Shown here: positions 1 to 9,823 of the stretch, piece by piece | How the letters are laid out: every line of letters starts with the position of its first letter | How positions within the stretch are numbered: position 1 is the stretch's first letter | Source of the DNA: Nitrospiraceae bacterium | GTDB lineage: Bacteria; Nitrospirota; Nitrospiria; Nitrospirales; UBA2166 | Direction of reading: 5' to 3' | DNA: 16,519 nt | Assembly (NCBI GenBank): GCA_002726235.1 | Contig: PBSN01000019.1 | Coordinates: 1-16,519, forward strand | Position numbers and translations under genes: made by a program | Notes under the pieces: generated by a model | What the model saw: the letters and a program-made list of their open reading frames with translations, nothing else | Told to the model about the DNA's origin: nothing | The model's database searches: none

Positions 1-730
1 AGTTGTCAAAAAGTTCTTTGTCGTTTCTAATGTAAATCTCGCAACCAAGAATCTTTTTTTGAGTATTGATTGTGAGTGAGATCGTCGCGCGACTAGTTCC
101 AAAAGCTAAATTGTACCAATGTTGAGGCCGCGCTTTACTACCAAAACTTAGTTTAGTTTTCTTTTGATGTGCTGCAGCGATCAACTGTTCCCAGTAATCG
201 TGTTGCAACAGTTTTGTGTCACTTACCTTATTTCCAGACGCAGAGCTTTGCATCATTCTGCCCCAATTATTCGGCTCACATATGACGTTAAATTTTGGTG
301 CTGGAAGGGAATCATCTATTCTGTAAACTTCAACTTGAATTAAGAAGAAGTTGATCTGCTCGCTTATGTGTCTGTTCAGCCAGTCGATTGCTTGACGGTG
401 TTCCTCATTAAAGTCCGTAACCATCCAAAGAATGAACTTTGCTTCCAATGCTGAAGCGTAAGTAATTAGCTGACCAAGGTGCTTATGGTTGGTTATGTCA
501 AGTTGATTTTCGATAATTGCTTTGCCGCTATTTTCTGCAACATCTGCAACTATATCTACAAAGTATCTTCCAGCAGATGATTCAACACTTACATTCTCAA
601 ACTGCATTTGCAGTTCTTCGCTAAGTAATGCAATGTTCTCAGCAATTGCTAGCCATTTTGTAAAGTCATGGGCTTCGTGCGCCCATATATCACGCGGATT
701 TATTTTTGAAATTTTTGAAAGTTTAGTCAT
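1..730 (-). CDS. DUF4268 domain protein, nuclease-like (3' end cut by window)
   Basis: The minus strand is open from an ATG at 730 to the window edge (243 codons, no stop), so the C-terminus is missing. The start MTKLSKISKINPRDIWAHEA and the following text match the pattern I know from DUF4268 proteins. The N-terminal half looks like a PD-(D/E)XK nuclease fold: FVDIVA with Asp59, then AIIENQ with Glu74 and Gln76, then a helix (NHKHLGQLITYA). The DUF4268 part proper would begin around residue 180 (YWEQLIAAA). The start follows a weak GGTAGG site and lies 17 bp after the guaA stop, so it could be co-transcribed with guaBA. The DNA is visibly AT-rich (first 60 bases about 30% GC) compared with guaA, which hints at separate ancestry. 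The fold and any role in DNA cleavage or defence are inferred from motif resemblance; the substrate is unknown. Confidence 0.8.
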   Translation of the reverse strand, partial: MTKLSKISKINPRDIWAHEAHDFTKWLAIAENIALLSEELQMQFENVSVESSAGRYFVDIVADVAENSGKAIIENQLDITNHKHLGQLITYASALEAKFILWMVTDFNEEHRQAIDWLNRHISEQINFFLIQVEVYRIDDSLPAPKFNVICEPNNWGRMMQSSASGNKVSDTKLLQHDYWEQLIAAAHQKKTKLSFGSKARPQHWYNLAFGTSRATISLTINTQKKILGCEIYIRNDKELFDN

Positions 731-747
731 TGCCTACCTAAGAAAAA

Positions 748-3833
<3,086 letters not shown>

Positions 3834-3855
3834 TCAGCGTTTTTCGTAGGGCATC

Positions 3856-3884
3856 AACCTAACATAGGGATGTAACATGGTCAA
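3856..3884 (-). promoter_or_regulatory. Predicted sigma70 promoter of guaBA
   Basis: Read on the minus strand, TTGACC (complement of 3879-3884) is followed after 17 bp by TAGGTT (complement of 3856-3861), matching a -35 and a TANNNT -10. The expected transcription start near 3849 leaves a leader of about 30 nt before the GTG start and includes its GGAGG site. Further upstream, ATGTCA/TGACAT (3904-3909 and 3928-3933) is a 6-bp inverted repeat that might be an operator; no regulator can be named. Confidence 0.5.
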
Positions 3885-4014
3885 GGTCGACAAAAGCCAT
3901 AACATGTCAGGATCTGGCATTAAATATTGACATTCAAGGATTCATTGTTGCTTACGTGGTGTCGATACGATTTCCGATGCAATAAACCAATGCAAGTGCT
4001 CTTTGCGAGCTTTC

Positions 4015-4043
4015 TTGACAGGGTCTAGGCCCTATGGTAGCGT
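4015..4043 (+). promoter_or_regulatory. Predicted sigma70 promoter of the aminotransferase-serA-hisZ run
   Basis: A consensus -35 TTGACA (4015-4020), a 17-bp spacer and TAGCGT (4038-4043) as a TANNNT -10. The start point would fall near 4050, giving a short leader containing AGGAG before the ATG at 4074. The layout mirrors the guaB promoter: the same 17-bp spacing and a TATG just inside the -10 end of the spacer. Confidence 0.55.
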
Positions 4044-4073
4044 CGCTGATTCACTTAAAAAGGAGTAGTGAGT

Positions 4074-5216
4074 ATGCAGAAACGTTACCTGTTTGCGCCC
4101 GGACCAACCCAAGTGCCTCCGGAGGTGTTGTTGGCGATGGCAAGTCCGATGATTCATCACCGGGCTCCAGATTTTGTTGAGTTGTTTGAGCAGGTTCAGG
4201 CCGATCTCCAGTGGCTGTTTCAGACCACGAATGACGTGTTGGTTTTGGCTTCCTCTGGCACAGGAGGGATGGAAGGATCAGTCGCAAACTTCCTGTCACC
4301 TGGCGACAAAGCGATCGTGGTCAACATGGGAAAGTTTGGAGAGCGCTGGGGTAAAATTTGTAAATCCTTTGGTGTTGTCGTCGACGAAATTACGGTGGAA
4401 TGGGGGTATGCCGTCGATCCCAAGCAGATCATCGATGCGCTGAAGAAGAACCCTGATACCAAAGCCGTCTTTATTCAGGCTAGTGAGACATCAACTGGGG
4501 TTGCCAACGATACACAGGCCATTGCCGATATTATTCGCCCCCTTGCGGACACAATTCTTGTGGTTGATGCGATTACCGCTTTGGGCGTATTGGACATTCG
4601 CACAGATGCATGGGGTATTGATGTTGTCGTGACAGGGTCGCAGAAAGCGTTGATGCTTCCTCCCGGCTTGGCGTTCGTGAGTATTAGCGAGAAAGCGTGG
4701 GCACTCGCGGACAAGGCGAACAATGTTTTTTACTACAACTTTAAGAAGGAAGCTGAATCGCAACGCAAACAACAGACGGCCTTTACGCCTGCAGTGAGTC
4801 TGATTGTTGGCTTGAAAGAAGCGTTACGGATGTTGAAAGCGGAGGGGCTGGAGAACATTTTCTTGCGTCACGTGCGCCTTGCCAATGCTATGCGAGAAGG
4901 GGTGAAGGCAACGGGTCTTTCCATTTTTCCCAAGGAGTGCCCAAGCAACGCGCTAACGGCAATTCAAGCGCCTGATGGCATTGATGGGCAGAAGGTTTAT
5001 TCTCGGTTACGCCAGTCCTATGGGGTGACTGCTGCTGGAGGTCAGGATCATCTTAAGGGAAAGATCTTTCGGATTGCACATATGGGGTATGTTGACACCT
5101 TTGACGTTATCATGGCCCTTTCTGCGGTCGAGATGGTTTTAAAGGATCTCGGTCACCCCGTGTTGCTAGGTGCTGGGGTGGGTAAGGCCGAAGAACTGCT
5201 CAGGAAGCCGATATGA
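4074..5216 (+). CDS. Class V PLP aminotransferase (alanine-glyoxylate/serine-pyruvate type)
   Basis: A fold-type I PLP enzyme of 380 residues. The start region RYLFAPGPTQVPPEVL is the typical opening of the alanine-glyoxylate/serine-pyruvate aminotransferase group. SSGTGGMEG (60-68) is the phosphate-binding segment, VVDAITALG has the PLP-ring Asp165, and TGSQKALMLPPGLAF carries the Schiff-base Lys191. I chose the ATG at 4074 because AGGAG (4061-4065) is 8 nt upstream; the GTG at 4068 is only 2 nt from it. The last 4 bases overlap serA. Next to serA, and with no serC in this window, it may act as phosphoserine:2-oxoglutarate aminotransferase or otherwise link serine, glycine and glyoxylate. 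The family is certain; the substrate is inferred from context only. Confidence 0.9.
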   Translation: MQKRYLFAPGPTQVPPEVLLAMASPMIHHRAPDFVELFEQVQADLQWLFQTTNDVLVLASSGTGGMEGSVANFLSPGDKAIVVNMGKFGERWGKICKSFGVVVDEITVEWGYAVDPKQIIDALKKNPDTKAVFIQASETSTGVANDTQAIADIIRPLADTILVVDAITALGVLDIRTDAWGIDVVVTGSQKALMLPPGLAFVSISEKAWALADKANNVFYYNFKKEAESQRKQQTAFTPAVSLIVGLKEALRMLKAEGLENIFLRHVRLANAMREGVKATGLSIFPKECPSNALTAIQAPDGIDGQKVYSRLRQSYGVTAAGGQDHLKGKIFRIAHMGYVDTFDVIMALSAVEMVLKDLGHPVLLGAGVGKAEELLRKPI

Positions 5217-6793
5217 AGGTTCTGATTAGTGATGTGCTCTCAGAGAATGGCGTCAAAATTCTCCGAGATTCTGGGCTGGATGTCGATGTGAATACTAAGC
5301 TTTCGAACGAAGAGTTGCAGGGGAAAATTGCACAATACAACGGACTCGTGATCCGTTCGGCGACCAAAGTAAATGCGAAGGTGATTGAAGCCGCAACTAA
5401 CTTAAAAGTGGTTGGGCGTGCAGGGAGTGGGGTAGATAATGTGGATCTTCCCGCGGCGACGAAGCGTGGGATTGTCGTGATGAATACTCCAGGAGGTAAT
5501 ACCATTACCACAGCGGAACACGCCTTTGCCATGATGTTGTCGCTTGCCAGAAAAATTCCTCAGGCGACAGCCTCCATGAAAGCGGGCAAGTGGGAAAAGT
5601 CCAAGTTTATGGGGATGGAACTGCAGGAGAAAGTTCTGGGCATTGTCGGGCTTGGGCAGATCGGTAGCTATTTGGTCAAGCTTGCACAAGGGGCTTCGAT
5701 GAAAGTTATTGCGAATGACCCCTATTTGGCTGAGGATCGTGCGCATGAGATGGGTGTTGAACTCGTCGGGCTTTCTGAACTGTATCGTCGGGCTGATATT
5801 CTTTCGCTGCATACCACCATGACCAACGAAACCAAGCATATGATTGGCGTGGAGGCGATAAGCCAGATGAAAGATGGCGTGAGGATTGTGAATTGCGCGC
5901 GAGGTGGGCTTGTTGACGAGAATGCTCTTGTGGAAGCCCTGACCTCTGGGAAGGTTGCTGGAGCTGCGTTCGATGTGTTTGAGAAAGAACCGTGCGCTCC
6001 CGATCATCCGTTACTTGGGCTTGACAATATGATCCTCACACCGCATATCGGAGCATCGACTGTCGAGGCTCAAGAGAGCGTCGCGATCAGTATCGCTGAG
6101 CAGGTGGTGGAATATCTCACTCGTGGGGTGGCACGTGGTGCCGTGAATATGCCCTCGGCTCCGGTTGAATTGTTGCAGCGTATCCAGCCTTACTCAGCAC
6201 TTGCCGAAAAGCTTGGGGCGCTTCAGTCACAACTTTGTGACGGTGGGATTGAGCGCGTAACAATAGAATACAAAGGCGATGTCGCAAATGAGTCAGTTGC
6301 GCTGATTACCCCTGCATTACTCAAGGGTCTTCTTGCACCGATTCTCGAAGATACGGTGAACAGCGTGAACGCGCCTGTAATTGCGAAGGAACGAGGCATT
6401 GAGGTGAAAGAGGTCCGAAGTCGTGATGCTGGTGACTTCACTAGCCTTATCCGAGTCGTGGTTGACGCGGCAAAGAAGAGTGCGACGGTGGCAGGGACGC
6501 TGTTTGGAAGGAAAGACCCTCGGATAGTTGAGGTGAACCGCTTCGAGGTTGACTTTGATCCCCGCGGCCACCTACTTTTCATCTTGAATGAGGATCAACC
6601 TGGGGTGATCGGGATGGTTGGTCGCATCGTCGGTGAACATGGGATTAATATTGCGCGTATGGAATGTGCTCGAGTGGGCCAAGGCGGGGTCGCTCTCTTG
6701 ATTCTTAGTCTGGACAGTCAGGCGCCGGATGCTGTTCTTGACGCGATCAGGAACGGTACGAACATTCAATTTGCCAAATGCCTTCAACTGTAG
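5213..6793 (+). CDS. serA: D-3-phosphoglycerate dehydrogenase (long form)
   Basis: Oxidises 3-phosphoglycerate to 3-phosphohydroxypyruvate with NAD+, the first step of serine synthesis. The 526 residues match the long, type 1 form. The substrate domain is about 1-100 and 290-310. The Rossmann fold has GLGQIG (146-151). The catalytic residues are Arg230 (NCARGG), Glu259 (EKEP) and His278 (PHIGAS). An intervening domain (about 315-450) precedes a C-terminal ACT domain (about 453-526, LFILNEDQPGVIGMVGRIVG), the usual site of serine feedback. The ATG overlaps the aminotransferase stop in ATGA, so translation is probably coupled. The end overlaps the longest hisZ frame. Confidence 0.97.
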   Translation: MKVLISDVLSENGVKILRDSGLDVDVNTKLSNEELQGKIAQYNGLVIRSATKVNAKVIEAATNLKVVGRAGSGVDNVDLPAATKRGIVVMNTPGGNTITTAEHAFAMMLSLARKIPQATASMKAGKWEKSKFMGMELQEKVLGIVGLGQIGSYLVKLAQGASMKVIANDPYLAEDRAHEMGVELVGLSELYRRADILSLHTTMTNETKHMIGVEAISQMKDGVRIVNCARGGLVDENALVEALTSGKVAGAAFDVFEKEPCAPDHPLLGLDNMILTPHIGASTVEAQESVAISIAEQVVEYLTRGVARGAVNMPSAPVELLQRIQPYSALAEKLGALQSQLCDGGIERVTIEYKGDVANESVALITPALLKGLLAPILEDTVNSVNAPVIAKERGIEVKEVRSRDAGDFTSLIRVVVDAAKKSATVAGTLFGRKDPRIVEVNRFEVDFDPRGHLLFILNEDQPGVIGMVGRIVGEHGINIARMECARVGQGGVALLILSLDSQAPDAVLDAIRNGTNIQFAKCLQL

Positions 6794-7797
6794 TGATTCA
6801 GCACGACGAGATGGAGTCAGTTGCAAGAAGTAAAACTCCTCCGGGGATGACTGCCATGCTTCCTCCGGATGCGGCGAAAAAACGGAAGACAGAGGACATC
6901 ATCCTTTCGGTCTTTCAGAAGTGGGGGTTTCAAGAGGTCGTCCCCCCTGCGTTCGAATACTTGGATGTGTTTTCTGGGGGATTAGGGGATGACCTTATCG
7001 AAAAAGGGTACAAAGTGCTTGACCGCTGGAACGGTCGGGATTTGATCCTTCGCCCTGATGTGACTCCGCAAATTGCACGGATGGTAGCGATGGGTATGTT
7101 TGCCGATGTTCGCCCCCTTCGTCTTTGTTACAGTGCTCCTGTTTATCGATATGATTCTGATCACGCGGGGCGGAACCGGGAGATCTTTCAAATCGGTGCT
7201 GAACTAATCGGCTTGGAAAGCGCCGCGGCTGATGCCGAAATGATTGCGGTTGCGATTGCCTGTCTTCGCGAACTTGGGCTCACCAAGTTTACCCTGACGA
7301 TTGGGCAAGGCGAGTTTTTCAATACACTTCTTTCAAAAGCATCAATCTCGGACACGGTCAAATGGCAGCTAAGATGGGCGGCGGCGAAGAAGAATTTGAC
7401 GAGGCTTGAGGAAATCCTCTCTGAAGCGGAGGTTCCACAATCATTAACCGATATTGTTCTTGCGGTGCCAAATTTGTTTGGGCATGAGCATGTTATCGAC
7501 AAAGCCGCTTCGATAGCAGGGCACTGGGATGATTCTCTTGCCGCGCTTGATCGGATCAGAGAAGTTTGCGGTTTGCTTGCGAAGGCAGGTCACGGCGAAC
7601 ATATTCTTGTGGATCTTGGCGAGATCCGCGCTTTCGACTACTATACCGGACTGGTGTTCAACATCTTCATTGAAGGGAGTGGATGGGAACTAGGGGGTGG
7701 GGGCCGGTATGATCACCTCGTCGGGTGTTTCGGGTCCGAATGTCCCTCGACGGGGTTTGCCTTTGATCTGGGGCGGTTATTCCGGCTTCTTGCGTAG
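6778..7797 (+). CDS. hisZ: ATP phosphoribosyltransferase regulatory subunit
   Basis: A paralogue of the histidyl-tRNA synthetase catalytic core that partners short-form HisG to allow the first step of histidine synthesis. Class II synthetase-like motifs are visible: RPDVTPQIARMV, YRYDSDHAGRNREIFQIGAELIG, and near the end RAFDYYTGLVFNIF and GGGGRYDHLVG. At about 339 residues it ends without a C-terminal anticodon-binding domain, which argues for HisZ over HisS. The start is uncertain: the ATG at 6778 lies inside serA without a clear ribosome site, a GTG at 6793 overlaps the serA stop as TAGTG, and an ATG at 6811 is also possible. All fit coupling to serA. No hisG is seen in the window, so the partner must be encoded elsewhere. 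Confidence 0.88.
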   Translation: MPSTVVIQHDEMESVARSKTPPGMTAMLPPDAAKKRKTEDIILSVFQKWGFQEVVPPAFEYLDVFSGGLGDDLIEKGYKVLDRWNGRDLILRPDVTPQIARMVAMGMFADVRPLRLCYSAPVYRYDSDHAGRNREIFQIGAELIGLESAAADAEMIAVAIACLRELGLTKFTLTIGQGEFFNTLLSKASISDTVKWQLRWAAAKKNLTRLEEILSEAEVPQSLTDIVLAVPNLFGHEHVIDKAASIAGHWDDSLAALDRIREVCGLLAKAGHGEHILVDLGEIRAFDYYTGLVFNIFIEGSGWELGGGGRYDHLVGCFGSECPSTGFAFDLGRLFRLLA

Positions 7798-7813
7798 GGT
7801 AGTCGCACCCTAC
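7794..7813 (+). terminator. Hairpin over the hisZ stop, possible weak terminator
   Basis: GTAGGGT (7794-7800) and ACCCTAC (7807-7813) form a perfect 7-bp stem with a 6-nt loop, followed by only CTTTC. The stem contains the hisZ stop codon. The short T-run makes it a weak candidate; it may be an attenuator or an mRNA-end structure between hisZ and dnaB. Confidence 0.3.
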
Positions 7814-7857
7814 CTTTCAATAGGCGCAAACGTGTCGTTGCAGTTCCTGTTATTTCG

Positions 7858-9204
7858 ATGGCGTTGATTGACGGGTCGGTCGAAAAACTGCCTCCACAAA
7901 GTCTTGAGGCCGAGCAATCGGTTCTTGGGGCTATTCTTCTTGACAATCAGTCTCTGAACAAATCCATTGAGATCCTCTCGCAGGACGATTTTTATCGCGA
8001 GGCTCACCGCAAGATTTTTCTCGGGATGCTTGACCTGTCTGAGCGTAACGAGGCCATAGATCTGATTACGCTCTCAGAACACCTTAAGCAAAAGAATGTT
8101 CTTGAGGAGGTTGGAGGTTTTGGCTATCTCGCCTCGCTGGTGCAATCTATTCCCACTGCCGCTAATATTCAATACCACTCCAAAATCGTTCATGAAAAAG
8201 GGGTGCTGCGTGATCTGATTCAAGTGTCAACCGAGATCGTGACCCAAGGATTGGAAGGAGGCCGCAATGCAGACGAGTTGCTAGATCAAGCGGAACAAAA
8301 GATCTTTAGCATCTCGCAAGCCAGTCATCGACGTTCGTTTGTTCCACTCAAAGATGTGGTTACATCTGGGTTTCACCTGATCGAGGAACTTTATGGGAAG
8401 AAGTCGGAGATTACCGGAATCCCATCGGGGTTTATCGATTTAGATACTAAGACGGCAGGCTTTCAGCCGTCTGATTTGATCGTGATTGCTGGGCGACCAA
8501 GCATGGGAAAGACCAGCCTTGCATTGGGCGCAGCGCTTCATGCTGCCGTCCATAATGACTCGGTGGTTGCGGTGTTTAGCTTGGAGATGTCAAAGGAACA
8601 GCTTGTCCTTCGAATGTTGAGTTCTGAAGGAGGTGTTGATTCTCATCATATTCGGACGGGGCAACTGGAGCGAGAGGAATTTCATAAGATTGTTGATGCC
8701 GCAGGTAGACTGAGTGCGGCGAAAATATTTATTGACGATAGCGGAGTGCTCTCGGCGTTAGAAATGCGTGCAAAGGCCCGTCGATTAAAGAGCGAGGCGG
8801 GTTTGGATATGGTGATTGTAGACTATCTTCAGCTCATGCGAGGGCGTTCGAATGCCGAAAGCCGCCAGCAAGAGATCTCGGATATTTCTCGCTCTCTGAA
8901 GGCGTTGGCAAAGGAATTAAACGTCCCAGTTATTGCGTTGTCACAGTTGAGTCGCGCTGTTGAAAGTCGCAAACCGCCTCGACCTCTTCTGGCAGATCTC
9001 CGTGAGTCGGGTGCGATTGAACAAGATGCTGATCTTGTCATCTTTATTTACCGTGAAGATCAGTACTATCCTGAATCTTCAGAAAAACAAGGTATCGCCG
9101 AAATCATCATTGGAAAGCATCGGAATGGACCAACTGGAGAACTGGAACTCACTTTCCGTGACCGCTTGGCCAAATTTGAAAACCTCTCTCATCGCGAAAG
9201 ATAG
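7858..9204 (+). CDS. dnaB: Replicative DNA helicase DnaB
   Basis: Hexameric 5'-3' helicase at the replication fork. It has 448 residues, near the usual bacterial length and without an intein. The N-terminal domain (about 10-110) opens with PPQSLEAEQSVLGAILLD. The RecA-like C-terminal domain has Walker A GRPSMGKTS (212-220), a Walker B with VIVDYLQLM, SQLSRAVESR, and the terminal KHRNGPTGELELTF motif. The ATG at 7858 is the first possible in-frame start after the hisZ stop: the upstream codons of that frame hold no ATG, GTG or TTG. No Shine-Dalgarno sequence precedes it, so initiation may be weak or leaderless. It is 60 bp from hisZ, with a hairpin in the gap. This is probably the chromosomal copy, as it lies outside the mobile element. 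Confidence 0.97.
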   Translation: MALIDGSVEKLPPQSLEAEQSVLGAILLDNQSLNKSIEILSQDDFYREAHRKIFLGMLDLSERNEAIDLITLSEHLKQKNVLEEVGGFGYLASLVQSIPTAANIQYHSKIVHEKGVLRDLIQVSTEIVTQGLEGGRNADELLDQAEQKIFSISQASHRRSFVPLKDVVTSGFHLIEELYGKKSEITGIPSGFIDLDTKTAGFQPSDLIVIAGRPSMGKTSLALGAALHAAVHNDSVVAVFSLEMSKEQLVLRMLSSEGGVDSHHIRTGQLEREEFHKIVDAAGRLSAAKIFIDDSGVLSALEMRAKARRLKSEAGLDMVIVDYLQLMRGRSNAESRQQEISDISRSLKALAKELNVPVIALSQLSRAVESRKPPRPLLADLRESGAIEQDADLVIFIYREDQYYPESSEKQGIAEIIIGKHRNGPTGELELTFRDRLAKFENLSHRER

Positions 9205-9433
9205 TCATCGTGCGAAACTTTTTGCGCTAACCTCCCTTCTTCGTAACGTTTTTGACATCACCGCTTTTGCCTGAAGTGTCGTATTTCGAATACCAAGTGG
9301 TCGGATCACGATACGAGGTTGCACAAACTGTGGAAGCAATGTTTCGCCTGAACTAGGATGTTATTGCACGAAGCGAATGCTGATCGAACGCTTACGTGCC
9401 CTATCTTGAACGAGTTGATCAACGGATTGAAAC

Positions 9434-9500
9434 GGGAATAATGATTCCACTCAATGTACATGATTTTGTGGAATGATCAAGACTGGATTGTACTATTCCC
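9434..9500. repeat. Nested inverted repeats with alternative pairings
   Basis: GGGAATA (9434-9440) is the exact complement of TATTCCC (9494-9500). Nested inside, ATTCCAC (9444-9450) is the exact complement of GTGGAAT (9468-9474). The core GGAAT/ATTCC alternates four times (9435, 9444, 9470, 9495), so two local hairpins can also form in place of the nested arms. It could be a structured transcript or a degraded repeat element; its function is unknown. Confidence 0.5.
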
Positions 9501-9685
9501 ACGCTGAATAGCTATGGGATCTCAATGAAGTTAATTTTCGGGTCATTGGCATGTGGGTGATGCTACGATTGTGGTCTTACACCAATAGGGTTGTGGGGTT
9601 TTCAGCCATGGCATTGTTGTGGTTCGGCAGCTTTGTGCGTAGGAGGGGAAGACGCTGGTGTAGTATTGGTTGTTATGGCCAACCA

Positions 9686-9714
9686 TGTTGTAAATGTGTA
9701 AGCTGAGTTATAAT
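9686..9714 (+). promoter_or_regulatory. Predicted promoter of the TPR lipoprotein-pilin pair
   Basis: A consensus -10 TATAAT (9709-9714) has a weak -35, TGTTGT (9686-9691), at 17 bp. It lies about 110 bp upstream of the chosen start of the TPR gene. The -10 is perfect and the -35 is poor, so an activator might be needed. Confidence 0.4.
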
Positions 9715-9823
9715 CAGCCAGCTGAATCATGAAAACAATACATGTTTTGTCTGGCGTCAGAACACGATGAGGTTGATCTTCGGTGAGCGCTGGAATGGTG
9801 AGTACTGTAATTGGATAGCGTTG

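Larger units (their letters stand above)
9205..9823. other. Gene-free interval between dnaB and the TPR lipoprotein gene
   Basis: No convincing gene lies here. It holds the GGAAT/ATTCC structure at 9434-9500, a small hairpin TGGTTG/CAACCA (9667-9672 and 9680-9685) and a TATAAT promoter candidate. One plus-strand frame from GTG 9210 to the TGA at 9474-9476 reads somewhat like protein but is broken by three stops (9228, 9354, 9381). That stop density is what chance predicts, so a gene remnant is only a possibility. No terminator for dnaB was recognised. Confidence 0.6.

Noticed and set aside
3927-3932. A second TTGACA as a -35 box
   Set aside because: No acceptable -10 follows at 16-18 bp.
5402-6007. 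201-codon minus-strand open frame
   Set aside because: It is antisense to serA, whose motifs are intact; the product has no recognisable domain.
9667-9685. TGGTTG/CAACCA hairpin as a terminator
   Set aside because: The stem is only 6 bp and no T-run follows.
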